This document shows positions 1 through 12,231 of a stretch of 60,000 nucleotides of DNA, piece by piece. The DNA is from Symbiodinium natans (Eukaryota; Sar; Dinophyceae; Suessiales; Symbiodiniaceae): the NCBI GenBank assembly GCA_905221605.1, contig CAJNDS010002504.1, positions 272,501 to 332,500 on the forward strand, in the 5' to 3' direction. Each line of letters begins with the position of its first letter. Positions within the stretch are counted from its first letter, which is position 1. A model generated the notes under the pieces. The model did no database searches, had not been told where the DNA came from, and worked only from the letters and a program-made list of their open reading frames with translations. A program made the translations under genes and the position numbers.

Positions 1-58
<58 letters not shown>

Positions 59-80
59 GAGTAGTAGTAGGAGTAGTAGT
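1..80. repeat. (GTA)n microsatellite
   Basis: The window opens inside an uninterrupted GTA/TAG trinucleotide array (about 19 units), followed by units broken by single G changes (GGAGTA). Its true start lies outside the window. Confidence 0.97.
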
Positions 81-1744
81 CGATGATTGTTGAATCTAAA
101 CTGGCTCGCGTCAAAGGTTTCCCGGTGAGTAGAGCGGGAGAGTGCTTCGCGCCCCCATTTTGCCGTTCGGCAAAAATCCAAGTCTAACCGAAGTTCAAGG
201 ATATTGTGCCCAAAGCCTTTGTACATGGAGCCGTGGAGCAACCGACCCAAGAGTCGATTTTCGAGCGACTTTACAGTCGACCGGTATCCAAAATGGTCCA
301 AGACTTTCCGAAGCATCTTGGATTTTGGATCCGGGTCGGCTTTAACGTCACTTTTAAAGTGGCCCCTCTGGAACAGGGGTTTTTTAGTGTCTACATTTCC
401 CCTTTCCCGCCAGTCCACACCAACATAAGCTTTAGGTCCTGGGTACCATGTATGCATGCATGTATGCATGTAATGCATACATGCATCTATGCATGTGTGC
501 ATGTATGCATGCATGCATGCATGCAGGTATGTATGTAATGCAGGCTGCAGCTTTTTTTCGTTATAGCTCTCTAAAACTAGGCGCATGTTATCTTCAGAAG
601 CTTGCCAGCTGGCGAAAGCTAGGCTGCAACATGCCAATCCAGGGTCAGAGGTTTGTGATTTTTGCCTCGTGTGTTGGAAGTGGGCACACTGAAGCTTTTG
701 GTCGTTGAACTGTGTGGGCCAGCATCAGCTGCATCGATGTTTGATGGATGTTTGGTGTACGGACACGGATGGCAGCAGACCTTAAACAATAAGGCTTTGC
801 TTGCCGTGAACTCCACAGCCAGTTTATGGCTTCGGGTGTTGTAGGGTGCATGCTGGGATGAGATTTTCCTTTGTCCCAAGACCAAAGCCAGTCCTTCAGT
901 CCGCGTTGGATTTGCAAGCTTGTGGAGCTGCAAGCGTGCGGCTTCATCTGAAGATTGGTTTGTTTTTGACCCTATGCTCAAGCATACCTTTGCATGAATT
1001 GCAACCCTCAACTGTTCCTGCGAGGTCGTGAGCACATGGGATGTGCTCGGCGAGGTTATGGATAGCCAGGGGCGTTTCTATTGCGGATTAGTTTATCGCC
1101 ACGTGCAACAAACTTGTCACCCTTGACGCATGATATGATGCCTTCACCAGCAGACACGCCGCGCAGTCTGTGAAAACAAATTAAATGCACATACTATTCC
1201 ATGGTGGTTTCGGCTCAAGAAACACGCGGTGTGCTCCTTCTCCTTTGTTCGCTCAGGTCTGGATTTGCATTTTGCGGTGTCAGGTTTCAACTCTCCAATT
1301 GGACATTTGGGGTGATTTCAGGGTGAAGCTGGTAAGGTTGGAGTGGGTGGTCGTTTGTATCTGGTGTGTTACAATGAAAAGGGAACGCTCTGAGTCGAGG
1401 GATTCTTGTCGGCGGCACAGTGGCCCCTTCCGGGTAGCCAGACTAGGATATCTGGATTAGTCCGAGCTTTGAAAAAACGGAAGGAGCCGGCACAATAGCG
1501 ATGCCAACCCTACTTGATGTCATGCGACTAGGACGAGGACAAGAAGTTTGGGCAGCCGTGCGATCAGCGCACTCAATTGCTGTGTGGCACTCCTTTCTTG
1601 CGTTTCTCCTGTCAATCCTGCAGCTCACCGGCCTGTGAACTTCTGCTCGCACTATGTTCCCTATGCCCTATGGCTCAGTGGCTTCGGGGCCAGTCAGAAC
1701 CTCCCAAAAAGCGAAACCTCGCCAGGCCAACAACAGTCATAGTC
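81..1744. other. No assignable gene; intergenic or intronic
   Basis: Short open frames on both strands overlap one another, and none shows a domain, a coiled-coil pattern or a convincing exon boundary. The only structured element is the ATGC/ATGT-rich tract listed separately. Confidence 0.5.
447..537. repeat. Degenerate ATGC/ATGT tetranucleotide repeat
   Basis: Alternating CATG, TATG and CATGCATG words run for about 90 nt. The tract is largely self-complementary, so it can form hairpins. Open frames through it give low-complexity Met/His/Cys/Ala and are not credible proteins. Confidence 0.85.
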
Positions 1745-4200
1745 ATGGTGGCGAAGCGTCCAGCAGTGGCTGCTGCCGGTGCACCAGCCAAGAAGGCCAA
1801 GGTCCGCAATTGCAGCTACAACCAGATCATGTTTTGCATTGCGCTGCTTTATCCATGTCGTTCACAGCCGTACCCACTTGCCACACACTGAAGCTCCTGG
1901 AACCTGGAACCTGACACCTCTAGGCCCAATTGCCAGGCCATTCTGGCATAAGCAGCACATTGCGGCATGTGTGGGCGCATGTCAACTCACGCCCATGCAG
2001 ATGCGTTTCGCATGCCAGCGCATGTTGGCGGTGTACCCAGTGCATCTTGGCCCAGTGCAGTCGACACAAGAGTCACAGAAGTGTCACGAACAAGCTCAAG
2101 CCACAGAGCTTGCATCCATCGCCTGCGTAAGCGTTTTCTTACAATGACATTGGCAGGTCCCCACTGCCAAAAGCTGCAAGGACTCGACGACGTTGTGCTT
2201 GCCTGGTTTTGGTGCTTAGTCTTGCTGCCTAGCTTTGCTCGAGGGACTTGGGTTGAAGCTGTGCTTTGAAGGCTGGTGCCCGGTTGGTTTCTCGGTTCTC
2301 TGTCAAATTAGGTTCGGGCATTTATGCCTGGCATGTTTGCATCGTGCCGTGCAGCTTGCATCCTCAACAAGCAAGGGTACCTGCTGTTTTTCGAGGCAGC
2401 CTCTGGATTCATGTCCTCAAGAGGAAAATGCAGGCTCCTGGCCTACGTACATTTGCAGCTTGTCCGCCCAACGAGTCGTTGAATCTAACTACGTGTGAAA
2501 TGGCGTGGATACATGCCCCACTTGCCAACCTGGATACATGCCCCAGCTCACCATGCTTAACTAATATTGAGGGACCTAGGAACAGACAGCCATGGCAGAG
2601 CTGGCAGATGGAGAGGAGGCCGGAAATGGTCCGAAGCCATGCTATCCCAGCAACGTGTGACAGTGATCTGCTAGGCATGAAAGAGTTCGGTGGCATACGC
2701 CTGCCCGTGTGAGTCTTAACAATACTGTGGCAGGTGGTTCCTCCAGATGTCTTGGCCAGGATCAGCGAGGACAGGAATGCGAGAAAAGCTATGTGCAACA
2801 ATCTCCTTTTTGTGTGCCACTTGTGGCAGCAGGAGAACGAGCGCCTGAAGCAGGAAGTCTTGATATTGAAGGCCCGCTCGTTCTTTGAGGGCCTGAGCTC
2901 GGGGCCAATGTCAGTTCAGCATTGAAGCAATGCCAGGAAAGGCATGAGAAGGAGAAGCAGCGCCTGGAAATGCAGGCTGAATGTTTCTAGACTTGCATGC
3001 TTTGGTGCAGTGTGGTGCAGACACTTGTGCGAGACTTAGCTCCACTCAGTTCCATTTGCAGTGAAGCATGGTAAACAGCAAATTCTCACGCGAGACCTTC
3101 CCTAATCCTGTTCCTTAGGCTCCCGGAAGTTTGCTAAACCAGGTTCAACTTGTATCCCTGTAATCCCAGGTCATTGTTTTACTCAAATGCGGTGGAACTG
3201 CGCCACTTCAGGAGAGGCTGCAAAATGCCTGATGCCAGGTGCGCGGCGAACGGTCCATTGCAGAGCGGGAGGCGCGCCTGAGCGCTCCTTGAGGTCTTGG
3301 CCGATCATCATACTGTATCCGATTGTAGCCGATTGCAGCCGCAAGCAGTAGCAATCTTGTGCCACAGTCTTCTGGGCATGGGCAGGCTGAGGCGAACCGC
3401 GACAAGACCACGGAGTCATGGACTTAAACTTCACGGACTCAGCAAATCTGCTCAAGCCACAAGTACGGGACGCGTCTGTTTTCCTCAACATGACCCAACA
3501 CTTGCGGAATCAGCTTTCTTACTTGGTGCCGCAATTGCTGAGTTTAGAGAAGATGAAGATGCAGATGGTCATGCTTACGCCAGGGTCTCGGGTGTATTGC
3601 GAGCCATATGAGGCGCTGGCTTCTACTTGTTCTTGGATTTGGGCCACCTATTGAGCTGCTGCAATCCTGCCTGACATTAATCCATGCTCTCCCTTGAGGT
3701 TTTGTGATTGTTTTGTGATTCTGAAGCTCAGTTCACTAGGCGACTTCTATTTACACAATTTGCATTTCTGAAATGTATGTTCTGTTTTTTCGAGTCCGTT
3801 AGCGTGTCCGATCCATCAGTACCACACTCAGTCCAAAGTTCCGCCCACTTTGTGAGGAGAAAGCTCGATGACGAGGTTTCTGCAAAAGATCAGGCAGCGT
3901 TCTAACGATAGTGTGTCCAACGGCAAGGTTTTGCTGGTTATTGGAGCAAGATTAGGCACGGGTCTTTGTACAGCGGTTTAGAGAGGAAGCCAGTTCGGGC
4001 TGAACATGTTGAGCATGTCGTTCGAGCATGTACTTTTGAAAAAGATGGAATAGAATTCAGTAGATTTAGTAGCATTAGTAGCTGGTGGAACTTGAGGAGT
4101 CTGGACATTTGTGAAGCTCTCAGGTGGTGGGTGAAACGCACCGGCTGGAGCGGAAGCTGCAGGATGCTAGAGACATGCGAGGGGTTGGGGGCGCTGCTGA
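1745..4200 (+). CDS. Multi-exon coiled-coil protein, product unknown (start and scattered exons)
   Basis: I propose a start at the ATG at 1745. The first exon begins MVAKRPAVAAAGAPAKKAKV, an Ala/Lys-rich N-terminus with a PAKKAKV nuclear-signal-like patch. Later coding-looking pieces are a Gly/Glu-rich segment at about 2591-2656; an exon opening VVPPDVLARISEDRNARK after the CAG at 2732 and running into QQENERLKQEVLILKAR; a coil near 2922-2987 (QCQERHEKEKQRLEMQAEC); a short coil after the CAG near 3239 (ERSIAEREARL); a segment near 3420-3580 with LLSLEKMKMQMVML; and RLERKLQDARDMRG near 4141. Exon ends are not all resolved and frames change between pieces, as expected for small exons. Heptad-like charged helices imply a structural or scaffolding role, but no family is recognised. 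The pieces could belong to more than one gene. Confidence 0.45.
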
Positions 4201-5330
4201 GGGCGCGAATGTCGCTTATTGTAGCATGTCAGGTCGCGACCCGACTTGCAAAGATGCTTGCAAGTGCAGAAACGCACTCGTCTGAGGAGCTTTCCATGGG
4301 CAGCCAACCTCTTAGCCGTCGCAGTCTTCCAAACCGTGGTCATGTGAGTTTGTCAGCGAGTCCATCGCTCTCATGCCTTGCGTGGGGTTGACTCTGGAAT
4401 CTGCCGCAACCGTTTTGCAGCTTGCGGCCGTCGTGGTTGATTTCCCTGTCACGAGGCGCTGCAGGCGGAACAGCTGCCAGAAGCCCAGAACAGCATGGCA
4501 CAGCATGGCACAGCATGGTGCAGCCATGTGAAGCGATGAGAGCACATTCTGCAGTTTGCAGCTTGTGCAGACACGACATCTCAAAAGCAGTGACGGACTT
4601 AAAAGTTTCCGCGCCCTTAACATCGTTAACCGTTTGCAAGGCTAGTGGCTCTGCCGGTGGCTCTGGAGAGGAGCGCTGCCTTGAGGGGATTTGCCTTGGC
4701 CCAGTCTTGAATCCATTCTGGGCGATGCATGAAGAGGTTTGCAAAGGGCTTGTGAAAGGGCTCGTGGCCTTGGCATAGATGCTGGTTGATGCTCCATGTC
4801 TTGCCAGGAAGAGAGATCGTATCGCTGGCTAGATTTGTACCGAGTTCGTGGCCTGCTGTGTCGTGGGCTTCGCCTTCTTCTTCCTTGACTCGTCCATGGA
4901 CTCATGCATCATCCCGACTGCTGTCTTGCAGTCACCAATGTGTGGCAGGCGAGAGAAGACCAGCCAGGCAGATTCCGCCCGATATTGGTAGTATATTTTT
5001 TGCAATAACATGCAGCCGTGACATATGACTTCAGCTAAGCAGGGCCGGATGGTTGAAAAGATCTGTCGCGTGAGGAAATGCTACTGCGAGAGTAGGGCGC
5101 CGATCTTATGCGCGCTTGCCTGACTGGCCCTGGAGGTGTCGACGAAGCTGATGAGAGTGACATCCCCGATTTTATTGCTCCGGCAAGCTTGGCAAAACGC
5201 ATGCATTGCGTGTGTGCTGTGATGACGTAGACGAGCAGACGTCCAGGTTGTGGATCAGTGGATGCGGTGCAAAGACATCCAGCAGGCCCGACAGACACGA
5301 GCTCGTGGCGAAGACGTCATTGGGCCTGAG
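4200..5330. other. No confidently assigned gene
   Basis: Apart from the 11-bp repeat, only short overlapping frames are visible. On the minus strand near 5090-5165 a frame reads VTLISFVDTSRASQASAH and could be a downstream exon of the minus-strand gene at 5.3-6.0 kb. I could not place its ends. Confidence 0.35.
4492..4531 (+). repeat. Short tandem repeat, 11-bp unit
   Basis: The word CAGCATGGCA recurs about three times in a row near 4490-4520, in a stretch with no other assignable feature. Confidence 0.6.
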
Positions 5331-5334
5331 TTGC

Positions 5335-5985
5335 CTATCCCCTTTTCCAGAGCCCCAGGCGCTCCTTCGTGATGCAGCCATCAATGATTTGGCCTTTGCG
5401 ACGCTGGTGCGCAGAAGCAGTAATCCCGTCGTCATCCCTGCTGTTTGCATGGAGTCATATGGAGTTGTGAGGACACACAGCATGTGTAGCACGTCGAAAA
5501 CTGGTTCACTCTAATTGTCGAGTGTTGCTGGTTGTAGATTCGGCTTGGATCTCTCCAGGCACAGGCCCTGGTTGACTGCCCGTCTTTGCAAACTTTGGAT
5601 TTGTCGCGGAACCTTCTGACGATGGACCGAATGCACGCTTGTGCAGGGCTGCCAGATACATGATGCCTCATTGCATTTCCCATTCTTGCTGCGTGCGCTT
5701 GTTTGAAGGATTCTTGCTCTGACCTTTGCCAGCTGATCACGACAGCGCGGGTCTCTCAGCCAACCCACAGCCTTCTCCAGGGCCGTGTTGCATCTTTCGA
5801 TTCCTTCAAATGCTGCAATGTTTGGTGTGAGTTCTGTTAAACCTGTTATGTACAGGCCCTGCCTGTCATTCATCTCGCTGGCGGAGAACCTCCTGAGTCT
5901 GCGTTGCGCCTGCGCCTCGAGTCTCAAGAGTGTCGCATCAGAAGCTCCATGTCGTGCTGTGCGGAACTGCGACAGGCGCCGATAG
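5335..5985 (-). CDS. Minus-strand coding exons, product unknown
   Basis: The main exon, about 5985 down to 5705, reads through a long open frame containing LLRLEAQAQRRLRRFSASEM, then LTELTPNIAAFEGIERC and LEKAVGWLRDPRCRDQLAKV. This is a balanced, charged and amphipathic composition typical of real coding sequence, and no comparable frame exists on the plus strand. A second exon is suggested at 5437-5335, where after an AG acceptor the frame reads DDDGITASAHQRRKGQIIDG and then ITKERLGLWKRG before a stop. Only ATG-less starts are visible, so the N-terminus lies upstream or in another exon. No domain is recognised. Confidence 0.45.
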
Positions 5986-8352
5986 CCCTTCACTTGGGAG
6001 GGCTTGTTTTGATCCTCTAGTCTTCCCAAAAGGTTCGTCGGCCAAACGAGATCCTTTTGCACCTATATTTTCCTGGGCTTGGGGGTAGTGTCGTTCAAAT
6101 CCAGAAGAAATCAACTTATTATTAGTAATGCGTCGATGAGTGGATTGGTTTTTCGAAGTACAAGCCCAAGAGAACCGACCCCCAGCAAGTGACGAGCAAT
6201 CAATCAACGTCATTCCCATTGACGCGCAAGTTGTTGAGGTGGGCTACTTCATGACTGCCATCATGGAGAGGCAAACCACGAAAAGGTGAGGATGCTTGGG
6301 GCGTGTCTAAGTCGGATGGAGTAGAAGGTCGCCTATGGGTCACCACGCTGATCTTTGTCAGTTTCATTTTCGTGCTTGTTGCGGTCTGGGCGCCGTCGAA
6401 GGAATCTCTTTGTGTGTCGTGGCTGTGGCTCATGCTCGCAGGCTCGTCCCTCTAGACCTCCTTGATCTTCAAGGTGGGGCTGCAAACATATGTTGAAGAT
6501 TGAGCATTTAGGACGCCGTGCGCATGTAAGTGCTACTGGTGCGTGACGCAAAACGCGAACCTCTAAACCCTGCTCCCTAAACATATTTGGATAGCCCTGG
6601 ATAATCTGTGGAACTTCAGGAGATCTAACACGAATCAAGAGCAAGGGCAACCTCACAAATAGATTGTGTGACACCGTTGTGTTTTCTTGGTTTTGACTTG
6701 TAAATATTTCGTCTGCATGCCTGGCTCTTCGAGGCAATGAAGGGCTGCAGATGGCCTTGGCACATGCGCCGCCTCAGGACAGAATTGGACGAGCATTCAA
6801 GTTGGGTTCACCGGCTTCACTCAAACTTCTGATCTCTTCTGAATGCACATTGTCGATCCATACTTCTGCAGCAACGTCGATCCATACTTCTGCAGCCGAC
6901 AGCTAATGAACGCACTCAGTCACGCAAACACCACCGACCAGCCCCCAAGCAGCCTCTTCACATGTCTGGAGGAGCTGGTTTCGAAACTCAGAGACGCGGC
7001 ACAGACGCAGCCGACCCAGCGGCGGGGCAGCCAGCTCCGTGCAAATGCGCTTTGCCATGCTGAGGCCTGCTGGCAAGGGCTTGACATCTCCTCCTGCCAT
7101 CGACCTCGTGCGACCCTCAGCAAGGTGCAGATTCGTGACACTAAAGCACAGAGGCTCTTGCTTCCACGAGGTGCTTAGAGCATCTAAGAGCACAGCGTCG
7201 AAAATGTGAGACGAGCATGTAGTCTGATTGCACGCAAGGAATCTTTGAGCCCCGAGGCCAGTCACGTGATGAGGTCCCTGTGGAGATTTCTGCACGACAC
7301 GCAGCATCCGCAAGTGTCTGCGCCCTTGGCATCTTTTTGATGGCGAGCTCATTGGAATGCCATACCTGAAAGCTTGGTCGTGTCTGAGGAAGAATACCAC
7401 AGTGGACGAGTACTCCTTTGACAGTATGGACAAGGCCCGTTATGACAACAGCATTGTGGCTGTTGTGTTGCCGAGGTTACCGAGAGCTCTCCAGCTCTGA
7501 AAGTTTTTTTTGAAGTGGGTTGGGTTGCGTTCGCTCTTGGCTTTGAGCTTGGGTGGGAGGTTACCTTGAACAAGATGGACAACGCTCTGATGAAGATCCT
7601 CCTTCTGGCCGTAGCTTGGACGAATCACTTGCGAGCGAAGACATAGAGCTAGAAGCTTGACGCCATTGAGAATATTGAGAAATTTGTGATGCTTTGCTTG
7701 CAGCCAGGCGCGGGCCTCGTGATACCAACTGAAGTGACAAGGTACTCAAGCGTCACTAAGCCTCCACTCCCTAGACAGAAACCCTCATTGAGCCAGCTGT
7801 CCAAAACAACCACCAGGTAGGTTTCCTTTTCGGAAGAACCCTTTCCAGGGACGACTATCGCATGATTCTTTAGAAGGACCCCAAATTTATCTCAGGCTGA
7901 CGAGACCTTCGGCAAGGCCACGCCTGTTCTACCGCACTGGGGTCTCCTTTTCTTCCAAAGCTTTTTTCAAGAGCCAACAAAAGAAGGGTGTGACTCGTTT
8001 GTGCCTTTGGATGCAGTTAGAGAGAATAGCGTGTCGGGCAAGCCGGCATGTTTTCCACGTGTCTGAAAGGACTCGCAGGTTGAGGTATGAATTTTCACAG
8101 GCACATCCGCATCTGTGTTGCAGGAGGCGAAAGCAGTGACGGCCAACGTGGTCCTTCTACCGGCGATGCTGGTCCAGGTGTGGCATTGGATCCCCACTGA
8201 CAGGGTCATCGATCAATCCATCCAGCGTGTTCCAGGCCCAGTTGGTGCGTCCGGACACAACTGGCTTGAAACCCAGTGAGCAGTCGCAGAATTGTAGAGA
8301 CCTGCAGATTCGTGCAGATCTGTGGAGTGTTCAGTGAATTCTTCCTACGCAG
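5986..8352. other. Mostly non-coding; one weak minus-strand exon candidate
   Basis: The only coding-looking stretch is on the minus strand at about 7137-6903, with SMAKRICTELAAPPLGRL and RVSEFRNQLLQTCEEAAWG. Its ends and partners cannot be placed. I see no domain, repeat array or RNA gene in the rest. Confidence 0.35.
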
Positions 8353-8502
8353 GTTCCCAAACGGCAGGAACCCGGCGGCACAGCTCGCAGGCCTTTGCGG
8401 CCTTCCCAAATGTTGTCCTTCAACAACGCCTGCAGACTGCCTGTGAGGAGAGCTCCCCAGCAGCTGCTCCGGCTCGGAGCCCAAAGCAATCGAGAGCATG
8501 AT
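8352..8502 (+). CDS. Possible terminal exon, product unknown
   Basis: After a CTACGCAG acceptor (AG followed by G) the frame reads SQTAGTRRHSSQAFAAFPN, then VVLQQRLQTACEESSPAAAP and ARSPKQSRA before TGA. The Ala/Pro/Ser-rich end looks like a disordered C-terminus. An overlapping minus-strand frame of about 130 residues is the alternative. No family is recognised and no partner exon upstream is certain. Confidence 0.3.
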
Positions 8503-9139
8503 GGATCACAGAACGAGTGGAAGGTGGATCACCCCGGCCTGTGGGTGGCGTGGGGTAGTGTTGGGGGGATGGAGGGGGCTGCCTGCTTAGGCGCTCAAGG
8601 AGGTGCCCTGGATCCGCTAACAGACTTGTGGACAAATTTTGTTTCTCCCCTACACGTAAACTGTGACAAAAGTTAGGTTGCTTTTTTCCTTGCTGCACTT
8701 CGCGAAGACACTCATCTTGGAAGGAAAGCAGACTCCAGTAGTCTTCAGTATGCCTCAGTATGCATGCTGGGCTGGTTGTTTCCTTTCTTAATGCCTTGTG
8801 AGAACTTTGACACACATGGCAATGCAGTCAAGATCTACTCTGAAAACACAGATTGGAAGAGCCAGCCTTTCAGCAAGGAATTTTGGCATCGTGGAAATCG
8901 ATGTTTTGGGTGTGTCGTGGTTGAGACACAATGAGCTTGGAGTGGGATTGCGACAAGCACGTTGTTGCGGCATCGTGGTGACGGGACGGCGCGGGGACAA
9001 GACAGCATTTTAAATCCAAAGAAAACCACAGAAGAGAAGGCATCCCCAGGTTTTGCAATGCGTGGTTGGCTATCTTTGCTGCGTGCACAGGGTCCTGCCC
9101 GGGGGAGAGGCTTCATATACGCATAGTCTGCATCCCCAG

Positions 9140-9465
9140 CCTGCCAAGGACAAGGCAAAGCTGAAGCGGCAGCCCCAGTAGCCTCAGTCAAGAGTTGCGA
9201 AGCACTAGAAGCGGCCGTTTTCATTGAGTGTCTTGAGGCGACAGCCGTCCAAGAAGTTTCAGAAAGCACCGGAGCCTCCTGCTGAGGATCCGAAGGCACA
9301 CCATGTGCAGGGAGCTGATAGCCCCCGCATCGTCCAAAGATGCTCGGGGGGCCATGCCTTCCCAGCTCAAGCCTGTGCTGCAGGTCTCTGACCCTTTTGC
9401 TGACTTGAAGAGCGCCTTTGAGCCAGTGAAGGCCATTGGAACAGTGCGTGAAATCTGAGGAGCTA
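9140..9465 (+). CDS. Two adjacent coding-looking exons, product unknown
   Basis: Exon one, after a CCCCAG acceptor at 9139, contains GKAEAAAPVASVKSCEALEA and FIECLEATAVQEVSESTG. Exon two starts after the CAG at 9308-9310 and reads ELIAPASSKDARGAMPSQLK, then VSDPFADLKSAFEPVKAIGT before a TGA near 9460. Composition is acidic and Ala/Ser/Pro-rich, suggesting a flexible cytosolic protein. A 280-residue open frame on the minus strand (9677-8835) covers the same DNA. I favour the plus strand because AG|G acceptors precede both pieces, but cannot exclude the reverse. Confidence 0.35.
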
Positions 9466-9892
9466 AGCTGTCTCAGGCTAGCACTCCACGTTTGACCGTG
9501 GTCTTCACGCGCATGAATCATTCCCACAGAAACAGTTAGTTGCAACATAGACGCCGGTATCCCATCTTTGAAGTTCTCGGGCCGAAAGCCTCCTTTTCGT
9601 CTTGGTGCATCCGATTCCACGGTGTGATGCTTCGCCTTTTTTGCGGGTAGGGTATTTATGGCTAGCTCGGTCACCAAGCTCTGTCACTGCAAACTGTATT
9701 TGCTCTAAACCCTATCTGAGTGCTGTCGGAAGGAAAAAGCAAAGTCTTTCAACCGCAAGCAGATCGTCAGCAGGCCGGGAAGAATGCACTGGCATCCTGG
9801 CCGGTCTCACATTGGAGTCCACACCTATTCTAGGCCTTCCATAGGATCTGTTTATTCTGCATTGAAGTTCAACTGTGTCATCAACCCTTCAC

Positions 9893-9984
9893 CTCCTCGT
9901 TCTCAGAGGACCGGGACGGTGCTCATGAACATGTTGGAGCGGCTTCTGGAGACTACGGACATCGATGCTGTGGATGCCTCTTGA
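9893..9984 (+). CDS. Possible upstream ankyrin exon
   Basis: After a TTCTCAG acceptor the frame reads GTVLMNMLERLLETTDIDAV and DAS, then stops. LERLL...DIDAVDA resembles the second helix and the following loop of an ankyrin repeat. It lies about 580 bp upstream of the better-supported ankyrin exons on the same strand, so it may belong to the same gene, but the connecting exons are not resolved. Confidence 0.35.
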
Positions 9985-10565
9985 AAGGCAAAAGATAGAG
10001 ACGTCCAAAAAGCTCTGATCATGCTGGGGCTTGTTCATTTGTCGCAGCTCCTGCTTGTGTCCATCCGAGGTTACGGACAACTCGACGCTTCTTGAGCTCT
10101 GTGCATAGTGTGCAGACGTACAGATGTTCTTGTTTGAGCTTCACCAGCAAGGGGACAGACTTTTGAAGCTGCCTTTGCAACGCTCATGTCACTTTACTTG
10201 TGCCCAGGTATGCTTGTACGACGGGAAACATGGGCCAGTCACCCAGACATACCCAGATCTCAGACCGCAAGAAAGACTCGGAAAAACACATGTTGCCGCG
10301 ATAATCTCTCGTAAAACGGATCCGAACAATCTTGTCAAAAATTAGGGCCCCGAGATCTGAGGCCTGGCCAAGCTCTGCTACCGCCGGGGTGCCAAGCTGA
10401 TGGCCAAGACTCGGCGCGGTGACACCGCGCGAGACTCAGGGCAATGGCCATCATGTGGCCAGATGTTTCCACATATTGCGCGACATTACGGGTCAGGCCT
10501 TCAATATCGTGACCAGAGCGAAGCGCTACGACATGATGGAGATCGGCTCTGAGTTGTGCTGAGAG

Positions 10566-11409
10566 GTTCTGGCACTGTCCGCACCTCCGTGGCGCGTGAC
10601 TCAGACGAATGATGGCTTTGTTTCGATTTCCATGAGGTTCTTGCACATCTACGGGGTCAAGATAAATTCTGCCGATGCGGAAGGGAGGATTCTGTGTAGT
10701 GAATGAACAGACTTGAAAACAGATGGATGCAGATGGATGCAGCTGGATTCGTGTAGATGCGGAGGACAGCCCTGCACGTGGCGGCGCAGCAGAACGATGC
10801 CTTGAGCTTGGTGACGAGAGCAGGAGTGGAAGTGTTGTTGTGAAACGTTGTGTGAAACATAGTGACAAACTATGTAAGTGGCAGGCAACCAGAGGAATTG
10901 GCCAAGCCAGAGGTTGCAGTTGCTCGTAAGTGGCAGCTTGGCGTGCAGGTCGATGGAATCTGCCGCCTCATTGAGTGGGGCGCAGATGTTGGCGACCGAA
11001 AGATTCTTGTGCTTAGGGAGATTGGGAAGCTGAGAAACAAGACATCTCGAACCTTAGAGATTTTTCTGAGCTTTCTGCTAGGTCAACATCACGGACAACA
11101 AGAAGCGCACGCCAATACATGTAGCAGCTGCTGGAGGTAACTTCCAGGCACAGCTCGCATGGGTCAGGTATTGAAGTGGGCTTGTAGCCTGAAGCTCGGA
11201 TTGCTCATGATTGCTCCCCACAGTGCCACAGGCTTGCATGCTTCTGCTGGAGATGGGGGCAGACATGAATGCCAAGGACCAAATGTCATTAGCAACCAGC
11301 TGAGTCCCGAGCGTCGATACAGCAAGCAGGGCTTCAGGAGGCGCGCAGTATGCCTGTCAGGACATTCGTGAGTACACTGCCCGGGAGCTCATCTTCTTCA
11401 TGTGCTACG
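10566..11409 (+). CDS. Ankyrin-repeat protein, six exons joined in frame
   Basis: Proposed exons are 10566-10687, 10765-10833, 10885-10987, 11082-11136, 11224-11284 and 11330-11409. Joined, they give one open frame with three ankyrin-like units: FLHIYGVKINSADAEGRTAL followed by HVAAQQND; RLIEWGADVNITDNKKRTPI followed by HVAAAG; and ACMLLLEMGADMNAKDQ. Two introns interrupt the repeat loops exactly, at EGR|TALH (donor GA at 10688) and GAD|VNIT (donor GT at 10988), and splicing rebuilds the consensus. Introns are 45-94 nt. Every acceptor is AG, mostly followed by G. Ankyrin repeats bind other proteins; the partner is unknown. The start and stop codons lie outside the resolved exons, so this is a partial model. 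Confidence 0.72.
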
Positions 11410-12102
11410 GTACCATCTGGGATTCCATGCCGCGTTGTCAAAGGATGGCAAAGGATGCATTGGCATCCAGGCTTCTCAGTTTAAATGCATGCAGCAGAAA
11501 CTAGTCCTGCCAGTAAATTTTTCTCGACTCTTACTTCAACTGCTACCGCTTGAAGAAGAGATACAGTGATGTTCCTTCGGATAGCGTGTGCACGCTTGCG
11601 CGCGTGCACGTGCCTGCCGGCACGCGCATACGCAGACCTGAAGACACGGACACACACACACAGACACACTGACACACGGACACACCGGGACACACGGACG
11701 CACCAATGCACGGACACTTGGACACACAGACGCACGGACACATGGATTCAGTGACACACTGACACGCTGACAGAATGACACACTGACACAGTGACACACT
11801 GACACACTAACACACTGACACACAGACACGCCGACACACTGCCACACTGCCACACTCACTCACTCACTCACCCACCGCCCATCTTAATGCAAAAAGCTTA
11901 GGCATGTGGAGTTAACCGGTTTGTGAGTTCGCTGTTTGTTCATCCCGCATTTATGCTTCAAAGAAGCATCGGCTGCAGAGCCAGCGAACTTTTGTGCTTG
12001 CAAAGCGAAAGGTGGCGCTTTTGTTGTTTTTTCTCTTTTAGAGCAGTATTGTCTTGTGTATTCGTTTGTTTTGCCAATTCCAATTGCGCCGTTGTCGCTC
12101 TG
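11410..12102. repeat. Degenerate CA-rich minisatellite (GACACACT-type)
   Basis: From about 11640 to 11875 words such as GACACACT, GACACACG and CACTCACT repeat with many single changes. Frames on both strands give His/Thr or Val/Cys/Ser low-complexity peptides, which are not genes. The flanks (11410-11640 and 11876-12102) hold nothing assignable. Confidence 0.85.
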
Positions 12103-12231
12103 AGGCCCTGGCGCATGCTGAGGCCAACAACCATTTCAGCCTCATGGACCGCTTGGCTCAGAACTTGGCCGTTGATCCACAAAAGTGCAGCAACAGAATC
12201 CACTACAGCGGCAGGCATCTTCGGACTTGAG
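12103..12231 (+). CDS. Coding-looking exon, product unknown
   Basis: After a CTCTGAG acceptor followed by G, the plus frame reads ALAHAEANNHFSLMDRLAQN, then LAVDPQKCSNRIHYSGRHL and a stop. The minus strand also offers an open frame here (VVDSVAALLWINGQVLSQAV, then HEAEMVVGLSMRQG). Both look protein-like and only one can be right. No domain is recognised in either. Confidence 0.3.

Noticed and set aside
8835-9677. 280-codon minus-strand open frame
   Set aside because: It overlaps plus-strand pieces that have AG|G acceptors and a more protein-like composition. No ATG, domain or splice support was seen for the minus frame, although it is not fully excluded.
11481-11859. Minus-strand Val/Cys/Ser-rich frames over the CA repeats
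   Set aside because: Low-complexity translation of a degenerate CA minisatellite.
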